From: an uncultured Granulosicoccaceae bacterium
Lineage (GTDB): Bacteria > Pseudomonadota > Gammaproteobacteria > Granulosicoccales > Granulosicoccaceae
Assembly: GCA_938041955.1 (NCBI GenBank)
Contig: CALISD010000061.1
Span: 1-64,000 of the forward strand
DNA length: 64,000 nt
Reading direction: 5' to 3'
Shown: positions 8,813 to 17,310 of the stretch, piece after piece
Layout of the letters: each line of letters begins with the position of its first letter
Numbering within the stretch: the first letter of the stretch is position 1
Made by a program: the position numbers and the translations under genes
Notes under the pieces: generated by a model
The model's database searches: none
Seen by the model: the letters and a program-made list of their open reading frames with translations, nothing else
What the model was told of the DNA's origin: nothing

Positions 8813-10012
8813 ATGCCCGGCCCGCTTAGCTCCATTCGTGTACTCGATCTTTCCAGTATGATTTCCGGCCCACTCGGCGCGATGATACTGGCCGATCAAG
8901 GTGCTGACGTTATTAAAGTTGAAAGCCCGGCGGGTGATTCTTCGCGGCATGTTGCTACACGCCGCGGCGGATTCTCCGCATCGTTTCTTAACAACAACCG
9001 CAACAAGCGATCAGTAGTACTAGACCTTAAGAAAGACGGCGCCACCGAAGCATTGCATCAATTGATTAGCACCGCAGATGTGTTAATCCAGAATTTCAGA
9101 CCGGGTGTGGTGGATCGCCTTGGCATCGGCTATGCGGCTGCCAAGGCAATCAATCCAAAAATTATCTATGTCTCTATCTGTGGCTTCGGGCAAACCGGTC
9201 CCTACGCTCACAAGCCGGTGTTCGATCCACTCGTGCAATCACTTTCGGGCTTAACTACGGTTCAGGCAGGATCAAACGATGCGCGCCCTACTCTGGTGCG
9301 AACCATTGTGCCGGACAAACTGACCGGGTTCACCGTAGCGCAAGCAGTTTCTGCAGCGTTGTTCGCTCGAGAGCGCAACGGTGTTGGTCAACATATTCAG
9401 CTCAGTATGTTAGACACTGTAGTCCACTTTCTGTGGTCGTCAGATTTGGGAGGGCATACCTTTATTGGCGATGAGTTAGAGGCAGAAACCGCACAGAGCT
9501 TTATCGACTTAATTTATGAGACAGCTGACGGCTACATCTCGGTGGCTGCGTTTCGCCGTGTAGACTGGGAAAAGCTGGCCGATGCCTGCGAGCAGCCAGT
9601 GTGGAAAACCGACAGCCGTTTCCTGACCACACCAGGGCTTGAAGAATTCAAAAATGAACGATTGCAGCTAACGCAGGATGCCTTGCGTAAACGCACCACC
9701 AGTGATTGGATCGATATACTCGATCAATACGATGTCCCCCACGCGCCTGTGTTAACGCGTGGAGAAATGATTGTGCACCCGCAGATTGAAGCTAACAATC
9801 TGGTGGTTGAACACGAACATCCTGACGCTGGCCCACTGCGCCAGACCCGACCACCGGCAATGTTTAGTGGCACGCCTACCGAATATCGTATGGGCGGTCC
9901 AAGACTGGGTGCGCACACCAATGAAGTGCTTGCAGAGGCTGGTATTGAACAAAGCAAAATTGACCAGTTGATAGAAACCGGAGCTGCACTAGGAGATCAA
10001 TACGATGCTTGA
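8813..10012 (+). CDS. Class III CoA-transferase (CaiB/BaiF family)
   Basis: A 399-aa family III CoA-transferase, moving CoA between carboxylic acids through an aspartyl-CoA intermediate. The N-terminus (LSSIRVLDLSSMISGPLGAM) and the GFGQTGPYA segment are typical, and the catalytic aspartate is probably Asp168 in VPDKLTG. The frame is open from a TTG at 8798, but the ATG at 8813 follows GAGGAA by seven bases and gives the usual N-terminus, so I chose it. The stop overlaps the next gene by 8 bases. The substrate is unknown. Confidence 0.87.
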   Translation: MPGPLSSIRVLDLSSMISGPLGAMILADQGADVIKVESPAGDSSRHVATRRGGFSASFLNNNRNKRSVVLDLKKDGATEALHQLISTADVLIQNFRPGVVDRLGIGYAAAKAINPKIIYVSICGFGQTGPYAHKPVFDPLVQSLSGLTTVQAGSNDARPTLVRTIVPDKLTGFTVAQAVSAALFARERNGVGQHIQLSMLDTVVHFLWSSDLGGHTFIGDELEAETAQSFIDLIYETADGYISVAAFRRVDWEKLADACEQPVWKTDSRFLTTPGLEEFKNERLQLTQDALRKRTTSDWIDILDQYDVPHAPVLTRGEMIVHPQIEANNLVVEHEHPDAGPLRQTRPPAMFSGTPTEYRMGGPRLGAHTNEVLAEAGIEQSKIDQLIETGAALGDQYDA

Positions 10013-10712
10013 TTTTTATTACTGGCCCACCCCCAATGGGTGGAAGGTTTCTATCCTGCTGGAGGAACTGGGTATCGACTACAACACGATCCCGGTGAAT
10101 ATCCGTGCCGGTGATCAGTTCAAACACGATTTCCTTGCCATCAGCCCGAACAACCGTATGCCTGCGATCGTCGATCACGATGTTGATGGTGAACCCATAA
10201 GCGTTTTTGAAAGCGGCAGCATCATGCTTTATCTGGCACAGAAACATAACCGCTTTATTCCAGAAGATCCGCGTGAACTGATCCGATTAAACGAGTGGTT
10301 GTTCTGGCAGGTAGGGAACCTTGGGCCTATGGCAGGTCAGCACAGCCATTTTTTCAACTATGCACAAGGCGAACATACCTACAGCGCAGAGCGATATAAA
10401 AACGAATACAACCGCTGCATAGGTGTATTGGAGCGTCGATTGGAAGGACGTGACTACTTACTCGATTCCGGTTATTCCATCGCTGACATGATTACCTGGC
10501 CGTGGATTCTGATCGCGAAGGCGATGCAGCAACCATTGGATGATTTTCCCAACGTGACTCGTTGGCGATCGGCCATTAAGGACAGGCCATCCGTGCGTCG
10601 CGGTGTAGATCTGGGAAAAGACTTAAAAGCCAATCGACCCATGACAGATGCAGAACGCAAGGTCTCATTCGGGCAAACAGCAGAAACCGCAAAAAATCAG
10701 TCAACACCGTAA
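10005..10712 (+). CDS. Glutathione S-transferase, Nu/YfcG-like
   Basis: A 235-aa cytoplasmic GST with an N-terminal thioredoxin-like domain (residues 1-85, YYWPTPNGWKVSILLEEL, ending in the FESGSIMLYLAQK helix) and an all-helical C-terminal domain containing GQHSHFFNYA. These segments are characteristic of the YfcG/YghU (Nu-class) disulfide-bond oxidoreductases. It overlaps the CoA-transferase stop by 8 bases, so the two are probably co-translated. It is not the GST nearest the demethylase reductase, but a link to that locus cannot be excluded. Confidence 0.85.
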   Translation: MLDFYYWPTPNGWKVSILLEELGIDYNTIPVNIRAGDQFKHDFLAISPNNRMPAIVDHDVDGEPISVFESGSIMLYLAQKHNRFIPEDPRELIRLNEWLFWQVGNLGPMAGQHSHFFNYAQGEHTYSAERYKNEYNRCIGVLERRLEGRDYLLDSGYSIADMITWPWILIAKAMQQPLDDFPNVTRWRSAIKDRPSVRRGVDLGKDLKANRPMTDAERKVSFGQTAETAKNQSTP

Positions 10713-10834
10713 AACCAAGATGCAGTCAAGATGCAGTAATGTGCCGGGCGTCTGCACGGCAGAACCTCTGCTCCTGCGAGCGCAAACCACGACGGACCGT
10801 TTTGATCTACGCTGACTCCTACCGCACAGCCTCC

Positions 10835-10998
10835 TAGGAGTTTGTCCGAGAACTAGGATCTACTGCGGCCGCGATATTTTGGCCAGCCATTTCGATCCTT
10901 TTCGTTAATGAAGAATGACTATTCGCCTCTAACGATCGAAATATCTGACCTTAAATCTCACACCCTCGCCACGACCCTAGCTCTCGGACAAGCTCCTA
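10835..10998. mobile_element. MITE-like element with 22-bp terminal inverted repeats
   Basis: The ends 10835-10856 and 10977-10998 are inverted copies matching at 20 of 22 positions (TAGGAG..TTGTCCGAGA..CTAG). Internal blocks also pair (CATTTCGATC near 10890 with GATCGAAATAT near 10935), so most of the 164 bases folds on itself. Both ends carry TA, as in Tc1/mariner-IS630-type insertion. There is no open frame for a transposase. It occupies most of the 425-base gap before the oxygenase genes. Confidence 0.6.
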
Positions 10999-11040
10999 TG
11001 CGTCATTACATCAATATATCGCTAAGTTCGGTTCATCCTG

Positions 11041-11066
11041 TTGACATTCACATGCCCGTATATGAT
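11041..11066 (+). promoter_or_regulatory. Possible sigma70-like promoter for the demethylase/transport genes
   Basis: TTGACA at 11041-11046 and TATGAT at 11061-11066 match the -35 and -10 hexamers well, but the spacer is only 14 bases, shorter than the usual 16-18. It lies about 70 bases upstream of the first oxygenase gene, just after the MITE-like element. The position is sensible and the spacing argues against full strength. Confidence 0.3.
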
Positions 11067-11137
11067 TCTGTCGCCTGAGGAAATGGGCAATTTTTGACCT
11101 GTTCATCGCGATTAATCCGGAATCGAGCAATTCACCA

Positions 11138-12007
11138 ATGAGCAGCACCTGCACTAACCTCTGCGATGACCTGGTGATACTGAATCAATGGCACGCCATT
11201 GCAGCCATTGAAGACACAAGCTCGGCCCCATCTCACACTCGCTTACTGGGTGAACAATTAACCTATTGTATCGTCGATGAAACTGTGCGCGTGTGCCGAT
11301 CTGACGCTGACACGCTGCCATTGCCTGTCACCTGCGCTTACGGGTATATCTGGACTTGTCTCGGTACACCGTTGCCTTTATTCGAGCTCCCAGAATACCT
11401 GGAGTCCGACCGCACCAATGTATGTGCCGCCAGTATCGGGGTGCGAGTATCCGCCCCGCGTGCAGTAGAGAATTTCCTCGATATGGGGCATTTCCCCTAC
11501 GTGCACACTGGCATTCTAGGTGAGCAACCTCACACGGAAGTGAGAGAATATGACGTCGAAGTGACCGAAGACACCAATGAAGTCATTGCAACCCGTTGCC
11601 GCTTCTACCAACCGCAGGCGGCAGCTGGTGCAGAAGGGGGAATGCTGGTCGAATACGTCTATCGTGTGCCCCACCCTTATTGTTCGGTGCTGTATAAATC
11701 CTGTCCTGACGATGAGTCACGCATGGATGTCATTGCGCTTTTTGTGCAACCGATGGATGAAATCAATGTTCGCGCTCATGCGTTGGTCAGTGTTATCGAT
11801 AAAAACAGCGCGCCTATTGCGATTCGTATGTTCCAGCAAACCATATTCGGACAAGACAAGCCGATTCTGGAAAACCAACTACCAAAGAAACTGCCCCTCG
11901 ACCCGCGCGCAGAAACACCAATCAGAGCAGATAAATCCGCCATTGTTTATCGGCGCTGGCTCAGCAAACAGGGCATTCGATACGGTGTGATACCGGCAGC
12001 TGCATAG
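11138..12007 (+). CDS. ndmC: Rieske-less mononuclear iron oxygenase subunit (NdmC-like)
   Basis: A 289-aa protein that aligns by motif with the catalytic half of vanillate demethylase-type Rieske oxygenases. The iron motif D-x2-H-x4-H is present (Asp115, His118, His123 in ENFLDMGHFPYVH). The N-terminus starts like a Rieske oxygenase (LNQWHAIAAIED) but the CxH...CxxH cluster is absent; about 45 residues run straight to AYGYIWTCLG. Known NdmC, the 7-methylxanthine N7-demethylase of caffeine-degrading pseudomonads, has this arrangement and borrows electrons from NdmD. The next gene starts three bases downstream and supplies the missing Rieske domain. The purine substrate is inferred from context. 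Confidence 0.78.
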   Translation: MSSTCTNLCDDLVILNQWHAIAAIEDTSSAPSHTRLLGEQLTYCIVDETVRVCRSDADTLPLPVTCAYGYIWTCLGTPLPLFELPEYLESDRTNVCAASIGVRVSAPRAVENFLDMGHFPYVHTGILGEQPHTEVREYDVEVTEDTNEVIATRCRFYQPQAAAGAEGGMLVEYVYRVPHPYCSVLYKSCPDDESRMDVIALFVQPMDEINVRAHALVSVIDKNSAPIAIRMFQQTIFGQDKPILENQLPKKLPLDPRAETPIRADKSAIVYRRWLSKQGIRYGVIPAAA

Positions 12008-12010
12008 AAC

Positions 12011-13768
12011 ATGAATCTTCAACTAGCTAAACAACAGTGGCAGCCGATTGCCGCAAGCACCGATTTGATACCACGGCATGTTTTCCACGCCCAACTATTC
12101 GGTCGTGAGCTTGCTGTATGGCGAGCCGATGACGGGCATGTAAACGCCTGGGAGAACCGTTGCCTGCATCGCGGGGTCAGACTATCCATAGGGATTAACG
12201 ATGGTCGCGAGCTTGTTTGTCAGTACCATGGCTGGCGTTACGCCAACAGGACCGCCGGTTGCACCTATATACCTGCACACCCTGCTGATGCACCGGCACG
12301 CACTATTTGCAACAACCAATATCCGGTAATAGAAAAGGACGGTCTTATCTGGAGCTGCATGGCCGATGATCAGCCGGAATATTCATCCACCGGTTTTCTA
12401 TCTGGCGAAAAACTGGTGCTTCGTTCCATACCAGTCAACGCAACAGTTGACGTGCTTCTGGAGCAACTCACAGATCACGCAGACAACCGTGACAACATTA
12501 ATCTGCAATCAACAAATCCACATGCCACTCATGTATCACTGTCGATCAATGACCAACACGATAATCATCAAATCGATTTCTTTCTACAACCGGTTGACAG
12601 CCACCGTACTGTGATCAGAGCAATATTGTCTGGTGTGCAGAGCAACACGAATGAATCGGACAAACTGCATAATCTGTACAGGTACAACACAACATTGACC
12701 GAAATCCGTGAGCTTGCAGAAAATGAAATGCAGCGGCTGGAAACACCCGAACCTTGGGAAGTTGTGATAAAGCCTGTTTCAGAGTTATTGGCCCACATGC
12801 CCGAGGCATCCAACAGAGCGAATGGATTGTTGCGGGTTAAAGTAGCGTCAACTGATAACACTGCCACCGCAATAAAATCTCTTGAGTTGGTTTCAATCGA
12901 GGATCAACTACCCACCTTTCACGCTGGAGCACATATAGATGTTCACCTGCCCAACGGTCTAATTAGGCAATACTCATTAACCAATGCGCCGGGGCAGACG
13001 GATCGCTACATCATTGGTGTAAAAAGGGAATCGCACTCAAGCGGAGGATCGTCATACATTCACGACAGTCTAAAAATAGACGACGTGATCGCCATCTCTG
13101 CTCCCAGAAATAACTTCCCGTTACGGCGCGACGCTGTAAAAACCATACTGATTGCCGGCGGGATCGGCATCACTCCCCTGCTTTCCATGGCAACCGCGAT
13201 GCATCATTCAGCGCAGCCATTTCAATTGCACTATTTTGTACAAGGGGAAGACCACCAGGCATTCTCCGAAGTGCTCAGCAGGTTTGAAACATCATTGATC
13301 GTTCACACCGCGTTAGACCCCGCTGAAACACAGTCCCGACTGAACGAAATCCTGCAAGACTATCAGGACGCACATCATGTCTATGTGTGCGGCCCCGGGC
13401 CCATGTTGGATGCGACGCGATCGATCGCAGAGAAAAACCACTGGCCTGATAATTCGGTTCACTTTGAATACTTTAAAAACACTCAGACACAAGATGACAC
13501 TGTGCCGTTCACCGTATCCCTTGCGCGCTCTGGTTTGACCTTGCAAGTACCATCGGGAAGAACCCTGCTCGAAGTGCTGCGCGAGAACAATGTTGATCTG
13601 CCCTCCTCTTGCGAACAAGGCGCCTGCGGAACCTGCAGAGTGGCTGTTACCGCCGGTGAACCTCTACATCAGGATGTATACCTCAGCCACACAGAGCAGC
13701 AACGAGGCGACTGTATGATGACTTGCGTATCGCGTGCAAAAACCGATTCACTGACACTTGATATTTAG
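12011..13768 (+). CDS. ndmD: Rieske domain-reductase fusion (NdmD-like)
   Basis: A 585-aa electron-transfer protein. Residues 1-115 are a complete Rieske domain (Cys51, His53, Cys70, His73; CLH...CQYH). Residues about 125-270 resemble a degenerate piece of oxygenase catalytic domain. Residues 275-490 form a phthalate-dioxygenase-reductase-like flavin/NAD module (RQYSLTNAPG, IAGGIGITPLLSMA, YVCGPGPMLDA). Residues 500-585 are a plant-type ferredoxin (Cys534, Cys539, Cys542, Cys572). Length and order match NdmD, the shared reductase of the N-demethylase system, which carries an extra Rieske domain. It would pass NAD(P)H electrons to the upstream oxygenase. Confidence 0.85.
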   Translation: MNLQLAKQQWQPIAASTDLIPRHVFHAQLFGRELAVWRADDGHVNAWENRCLHRGVRLSIGINDGRELVCQYHGWRYANRTAGCTYIPAHPADAPARTICNNQYPVIEKDGLIWSCMADDQPEYSSTGFLSGEKLVLRSIPVNATVDVLLEQLTDHADNRDNINLQSTNPHATHVSLSINDQHDNHQIDFFLQPVDSHRTVIRAILSGVQSNTNESDKLHNLYRYNTTLTEIRELAENEMQRLETPEPWEVVIKPVSELLAHMPEASNRANGLLRVKVASTDNTATAIKSLELVSIEDQLPTFHAGAHIDVHLPNGLIRQYSLTNAPGQTDRYIIGVKRESHSSGGSSYIHDSLKIDDVIAISAPRNNFPLRRDAVKTILIAGGIGITPLLSMATAMHHSAQPFQLHYFVQGEDHQAFSEVLSRFETSLIVHTALDPAETQSRLNEILQDYQDAHHVYVCGPGPMLDATRSIAEKNHWPDNSVHFEYFKNTQTQDDTVPFTVSLARSGLTLQVPSGRTLLEVLRENNVDLPSSCEQGACGTCRVAVTAGEPLHQDVYLSHTEQQRGDCMMTCVSRAKTDSLTLDI

Positions 13769-13870
13769 CCTGCATTAGTCATGTGGCGACCCAAGACAAT
13801 TAACGATGTGCTTATTTTTATAGTGTTTAAAGGCAATAAACTATGTACAAGCAAAAAACACTCTGTCTAT

Positions 13871-13983
13871 TCGACCCCAGAGCGCACAACGCGTTACATC
13901 TCATCAGATCCGCATCGCTAGTGGCGAGCCGCGTTTGCGCGCGATCTAATGACCTGTTTAGCGTTGTGACTCTGAGTGCCGAA
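13871..13983. repeat. Long imperfect palindrome between the reductase and GST genes
   Basis: CAGAG..CACAACGC at 13878-13892 pairs with GCGTTGTGACTCTG at 13961-13974 with one small offset, and inner blocks (ACATCTCATCAGATC and the reverse of GATCTAATGACCTGTTT) continue the pairing. The 227-base gap holding it has no credible gene. It may be a small non-autonomous element or a structured RNA in the operon transcript. Confidence 0.45.
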
Positions 13984-13995
13984 TCCTCATGAATA

Positions 13996-14661
13996 ATGCA
14001 GGCTAAGCACACCTTGATTACTCTCTACGACTACGAGCTGTCCGGCAATTGCTATAAAGTACGCTTGCTATTGTCGATGCTGAATATCGAATACACAAGC
14101 CAGACAGTAGAATTTTACCCGGCACAGCAACACAAGACGTCTTGGTTTAAAAGCATCAATCCGCTGGGCACTTTGCCGGTACTGGTTGACGATGATTTAA
14201 CACTGAAAGATTCTGCCGCCATTCTTGTGTATCTTGCATCGCGCTACGATAAAAGCGAAAACTGGTATCCTGCTGGTGATGCGGCAACCCTTGCGAAAGT
14301 TACCGAGTGGCTGGCCTTCGCAGACAGCATTACCGGCTCTGCTTCACAGGCACGGCTTGCAGAAGGTTTTTTCTATCAGCTTGATGCAGAAGCCTGCCGC
14401 GCCAGTGCGCACCAGCTATTTCGCATTCTCGATGAACACCTATGGTTTGCAGAACAACAGAATCAACCATGGCTGGTATCGGGAGCTGAACCGACCATCG
14501 CTGACATCGCCTGCTTTCCCTACGTTATCTTGTCGGAAGAAGGCAGCATTATGCGGCAGGACTACCCCGCCATTCGTCGCTGGACAGATCGCATAAAACG
14601 CATCCCGGGCTTTACTGTGATGCCGGGTGTATTTCCAGCCGGCCCGGCACAGACCACATGA
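13996..14661 (+). CDS. Glutathione S-transferase-like protein (NdmE candidate)
   Basis: A 221-aa GST-fold protein with an N-terminal thioredoxin-like domain (LYDYELSGNCYKVRLLLSML, then NPLGTLPVL and the LKDSAAILVYLA helix) and a helical C-terminal domain. In the NdmCDE N7-demethylase, NdmE is a GST-like protein of similar size needed to hold NdmC and NdmD together. This gene lies directly after the reductase and before the transporter, which makes it the natural NdmE counterpart. Family membership is clear. The structural role in a demethylase complex is inference, because generic GSTs look the same. Confidence 0.75.
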   Translation: MQAKHTLITLYDYELSGNCYKVRLLLSMLNIEYTSQTVEFYPAQQHKTSWFKSINPLGTLPVLVDDDLTLKDSAAILVYLASRYDKSENWYPAGDAATLAKVTEWLAFADSITGSASQARLAEGFFYQLDAEACRASAHQLFRILDEHLWFAEQQNQPWLVSGAEPTIADIACFPYVILSEEGSIMRQDYPAIRRWTDRIKRIPGFTVMPGVFPAGPAQTT

Positions 14662-14671
14662 GCCGCTTGCT

Positions 14672-16198
14672 ATGACTGAACTACTCAAGCTCGATGGCAT
14701 CAGTAAAATCTACCCGTCGGTAGTGGCAAATGACAACATTGATCTGTCTATAGAGAAAGGTGAGATACACGCGATACTCGGCGAAAACGGTGCCGGTAAG
14801 TCAACACTAATGAAACTCATCTATGGCGTCAGTCAGCCTGACCGAGGCACTATCTATTGGCGTGGCAAAGCGGTTCAGGTTAGAAACCCGGCGCATGCGC
14901 GTGCATTAGGAATTGGCATGGTGTTTCAGCACTTCTCACTCTTTGAATCAATGACCGTTGTGCAAAACATTTCTCTTGCGGTACCTGGTTCGTTAAGTGA
15001 TTTATCAAAAGCAATCATAAAGGCAGCGGAAGGATTCGGTCTGCCTGTCTCACCTGATACATTAGTAAACTCGCTATCGGTAGGTGAACGTCAGCGCGTT
15101 GAAATTATTCGTTGCATCTTGCAGAACCCGAAACTACTGATCATGGATGAACCTACTTCCGTTTTGCCACCACAAGGGGTTGAGATGCTGTTTGACACCT
15201 TGCGCAAGCTGGCAGCAGACGGATGCAGCATTTTATACATTAGCCACAAGATGGATGAAATTCGCAGCCTCTGCGACCGGGCAACGGTACTGCGTGACGG
15301 CAAGCTGGTCGGTACGGTTAAGCCGTCAGAAGAAACATCACAGTCGCTGGCAAAATTAATGATCGGTCGGGAAATCCCGCACGCCAGCCATGAAGCAGCC
15401 ACTGAAGACGGTGAAGTAAAGCTACGTATCGAACAGGTAAATCACACCCCCAAAGATCCGTTCGGCACGCCATTGAATTCAGTGTCACTGCAGGTGCGCG
15501 CCGGAGAGATTGTTGGCATCGCGGGCGTATCCGGTAACGGTCAGAACGAACTGATGCGTATCATCTCCGGTGAAACCTTGCTAAAGCCACCATCAAACGG
15601 TCAGATAACACTCTGCGGTCAAAATACAGGCAGACTTGCACCCATGCAGCGTCGTCGATTGGGCTTTTCGTTCGTGCCTGAAGAACGGCTGGGACGCGGT
15701 GCTGTGCCCGACCTTAACCTCGGCTACAACAGCTTGCTTACCGGCCTTGAAAACGGCCTGTCCAGCATGGGTTTTATTCGTTTTGGCAAAATGAAAGCCA
15801 TGGCCGATGAGTGCATTGCCAAAAACGATGTGCGCTGTGGCGGCAATAGCGCTCGTGCAAGCAGTTTATCCGGTGGCAATCTGCAAAAATTTATTGTTGG
15901 CCGGGAGATGGCGCTGACGCCGGAAGTGCTCGTACTATCTCAGCCCACCTGGGGTGTTGATGTAGGGGCCGCGGCTGCTATTCGCGAAGCCCTAATCAAG
16001 CTACGCGATGCCGGAGTTGCCATTTTACTGGTGTCAGAAGAACTCGAGGAACTATTCGAAGTTACCGACAGAATTCATGTCATTTTTAACGGGCATCTTT
16101 CCGACAGCTTGCCAACACGCGGCACCAACGCTGAACAAATCGGCCACTGGATGACAGGGTCGTTTGTGCCCTCCACACCGGCCGCTGCCGCCTCCTGA
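14672..16198 (+). CDS. Nucleoside/purine-type ABC importer ATPase (two ABC domains)
   Basis: A 508-aa duplicated ABC ATPase of the RbsA/NupA (YufO) class. The first domain has GENGAGKST, LSVGERQRVEII and LLIMDEPTSVLPP. The second has the degenerate Walker A GVSGNGQNE, signature LSGGNLQKFIVG and a Walker B-like VLVLSQPTWGVD, as is usual in this class. The frame is open further upstream, inside the GST gene, but the ATG at 14672 is 10 bases after the GST stop and gives the family N-terminus (MTELLKLDGISKIYP). It energises the two following permeases. Confidence 0.9.
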   Translation: MTELLKLDGISKIYPSVVANDNIDLSIEKGEIHAILGENGAGKSTLMKLIYGVSQPDRGTIYWRGKAVQVRNPAHARALGIGMVFQHFSLFESMTVVQNISLAVPGSLSDLSKAIIKAAEGFGLPVSPDTLVNSLSVGERQRVEIIRCILQNPKLLIMDEPTSVLPPQGVEMLFDTLRKLAADGCSILYISHKMDEIRSLCDRATVLRDGKLVGTVKPSEETSQSLAKLMIGREIPHASHEAATEDGEVKLRIEQVNHTPKDPFGTPLNSVSLQVRAGEIVGIAGVSGNGQNELMRIISGETLLKPPSNGQITLCGQNTGRLAPMQRRRLGFSFVPEERLGRGAVPDLNLGYNSLLTGLENGLSSMGFIRFGKMKAMADECIAKNDVRCGGNSARASSLSGGNLQKFIVGREMALTPEVLVLSQPTWGVDVGAAAAIREALIKLRDAGVAILLVSEELEELFEVTDRIHVIFNGHLSDSLPTRGTNAEQIGHWMTGSFVPSTPAAAAS

Positions 16199-16200
16199 TC

Positions 16201-17310
16201 ATGAAACCCTTTCAACTCGTACCTCGCACACAACAATCACTGGCGGCACAACTGCTTGTTCCGGTAGTGTCTATCATACTCACCCTGGTGGCAGGGTCAG
16301 TGATGTTTATGCTGCTTGGCAAATCACCACCGGCAGCATTCTATGCTTTTTTTATAGAGCCTTTAACCACTCGCTATGGCATCGGCGAAGTGTTGTTAAA
16401 AATGGGGCCGTTGTTATTAATCGCACAAGGCCTTGCCATCGGTTTTCGTGCGCAGGTATGGAACATTGGCGCCGAAGGGCAACTGCTACTCGGGGCTATA
16501 GTCTCCGGAGCTATTGCACTGCAGTTTGAAACGTCAGACTCTGCATGGTTACTGCCCTCTATGGTGGTGGGCGGCACTTTAGCTGGAGCAGCATGGGCGG
16601 CGATCGCGGCATGGCTAAGAACCAGCTTTAACGCCAACGAAATTCTGGTGACGTTTATGCTATCCAGTGTGGCGTTGCAGCTTTTATATTATCTTGTTAG
16701 TGGTCCATTACGCGATCCCATGGGCATGAGTTTTCCACAGTCCGCCATGTTTGGGGATGCCGCATTATTTGAACCATTAGTCAGCGGCACTCGTGTTAAT
16801 ACCTCATTGTATTTAGCACTTGCTGTGACCATCGTGGCGTGGATATTTGTTCAACGCAGCATACCGGGCTATAAGCTTCTGGTTAGCGGCCTTGCCCCAC
16901 AAGCCGCCAGATACGCAGGTTTTTCAGAAAACAGAGCAGTATGGCTGGGCTTGCTGATAGGTGGAGCGGCGGCCGGTATGGCGGGTGTCGGAGAAGTGGC
17001 CGGACCACTGGGCTTATTGCAGCGCAACATATCACCGGGTTATGGATTCGCCGCCATCATTGTGGCCTTTCTTGGTGGGCTGCACCCGATAGGCATTTTA
17101 TTCGCAGCATTTTTTATGGCGTTAATCTATGTCGGTGGCGATATGTCACTGGTGTCGGTGGGCTTGCCCAACGCCTCGACCACTATCTTCCAGGGCATGC
17201 TGCTGGTGTTTTACCTGGCCTGCTATCTGTTTGTCAATTATCGCCTGCAACGCAGAAGTAAAAAACAACTAATAAGTGCTAGCAGTGGCAGGGAGGGATC
17301 AACACAGTGA
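16201..17310 (+). CDS. ABC importer permease 1 (NupP/YufP-like)
   Basis: A 369-aa inner-membrane protein of the branched-chain/ribose (BPD_transp_2) permease family with about ten hydrophobic segments. It has the GFRAQVWNIGAEGQLLLGAI motif that marks the larger permease of BMP-type nucleoside importers. It starts two bases after the ATPase stop and overlaps the next permease by four bases (GTGA). This type of transporter moves nucleosides or free purines in characterised bacteria; the ligand here is inferred to be a purine derivative. Confidence 0.88.
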   Translation: MKPFQLVPRTQQSLAAQLLVPVVSIILTLVAGSVMFMLLGKSPPAAFYAFFIEPLTTRYGIGEVLLKMGPLLLIAQGLAIGFRAQVWNIGAEGQLLLGAIVSGAIALQFETSDSAWLLPSMVVGGTLAGAAWAAIAAWLRTSFNANEILVTFMLSSVALQLLYYLVSGPLRDPMGMSFPQSAMFGDAALFEPLVSGTRVNTSLYLALAVTIVAWIFVQRSIPGYKLLVSGLAPQAARYAGFSENRAVWLGLLIGGAAAGMAGVGEVAGPLGLLQRNISPGYGFAAIIVAFLGGLHPIGILFAAFFMALIYVGGDMSLVSVGLPNASTTIFQGMLLVFYLACYLFVNYRLQRRSKKQLISASSGREGSTQ

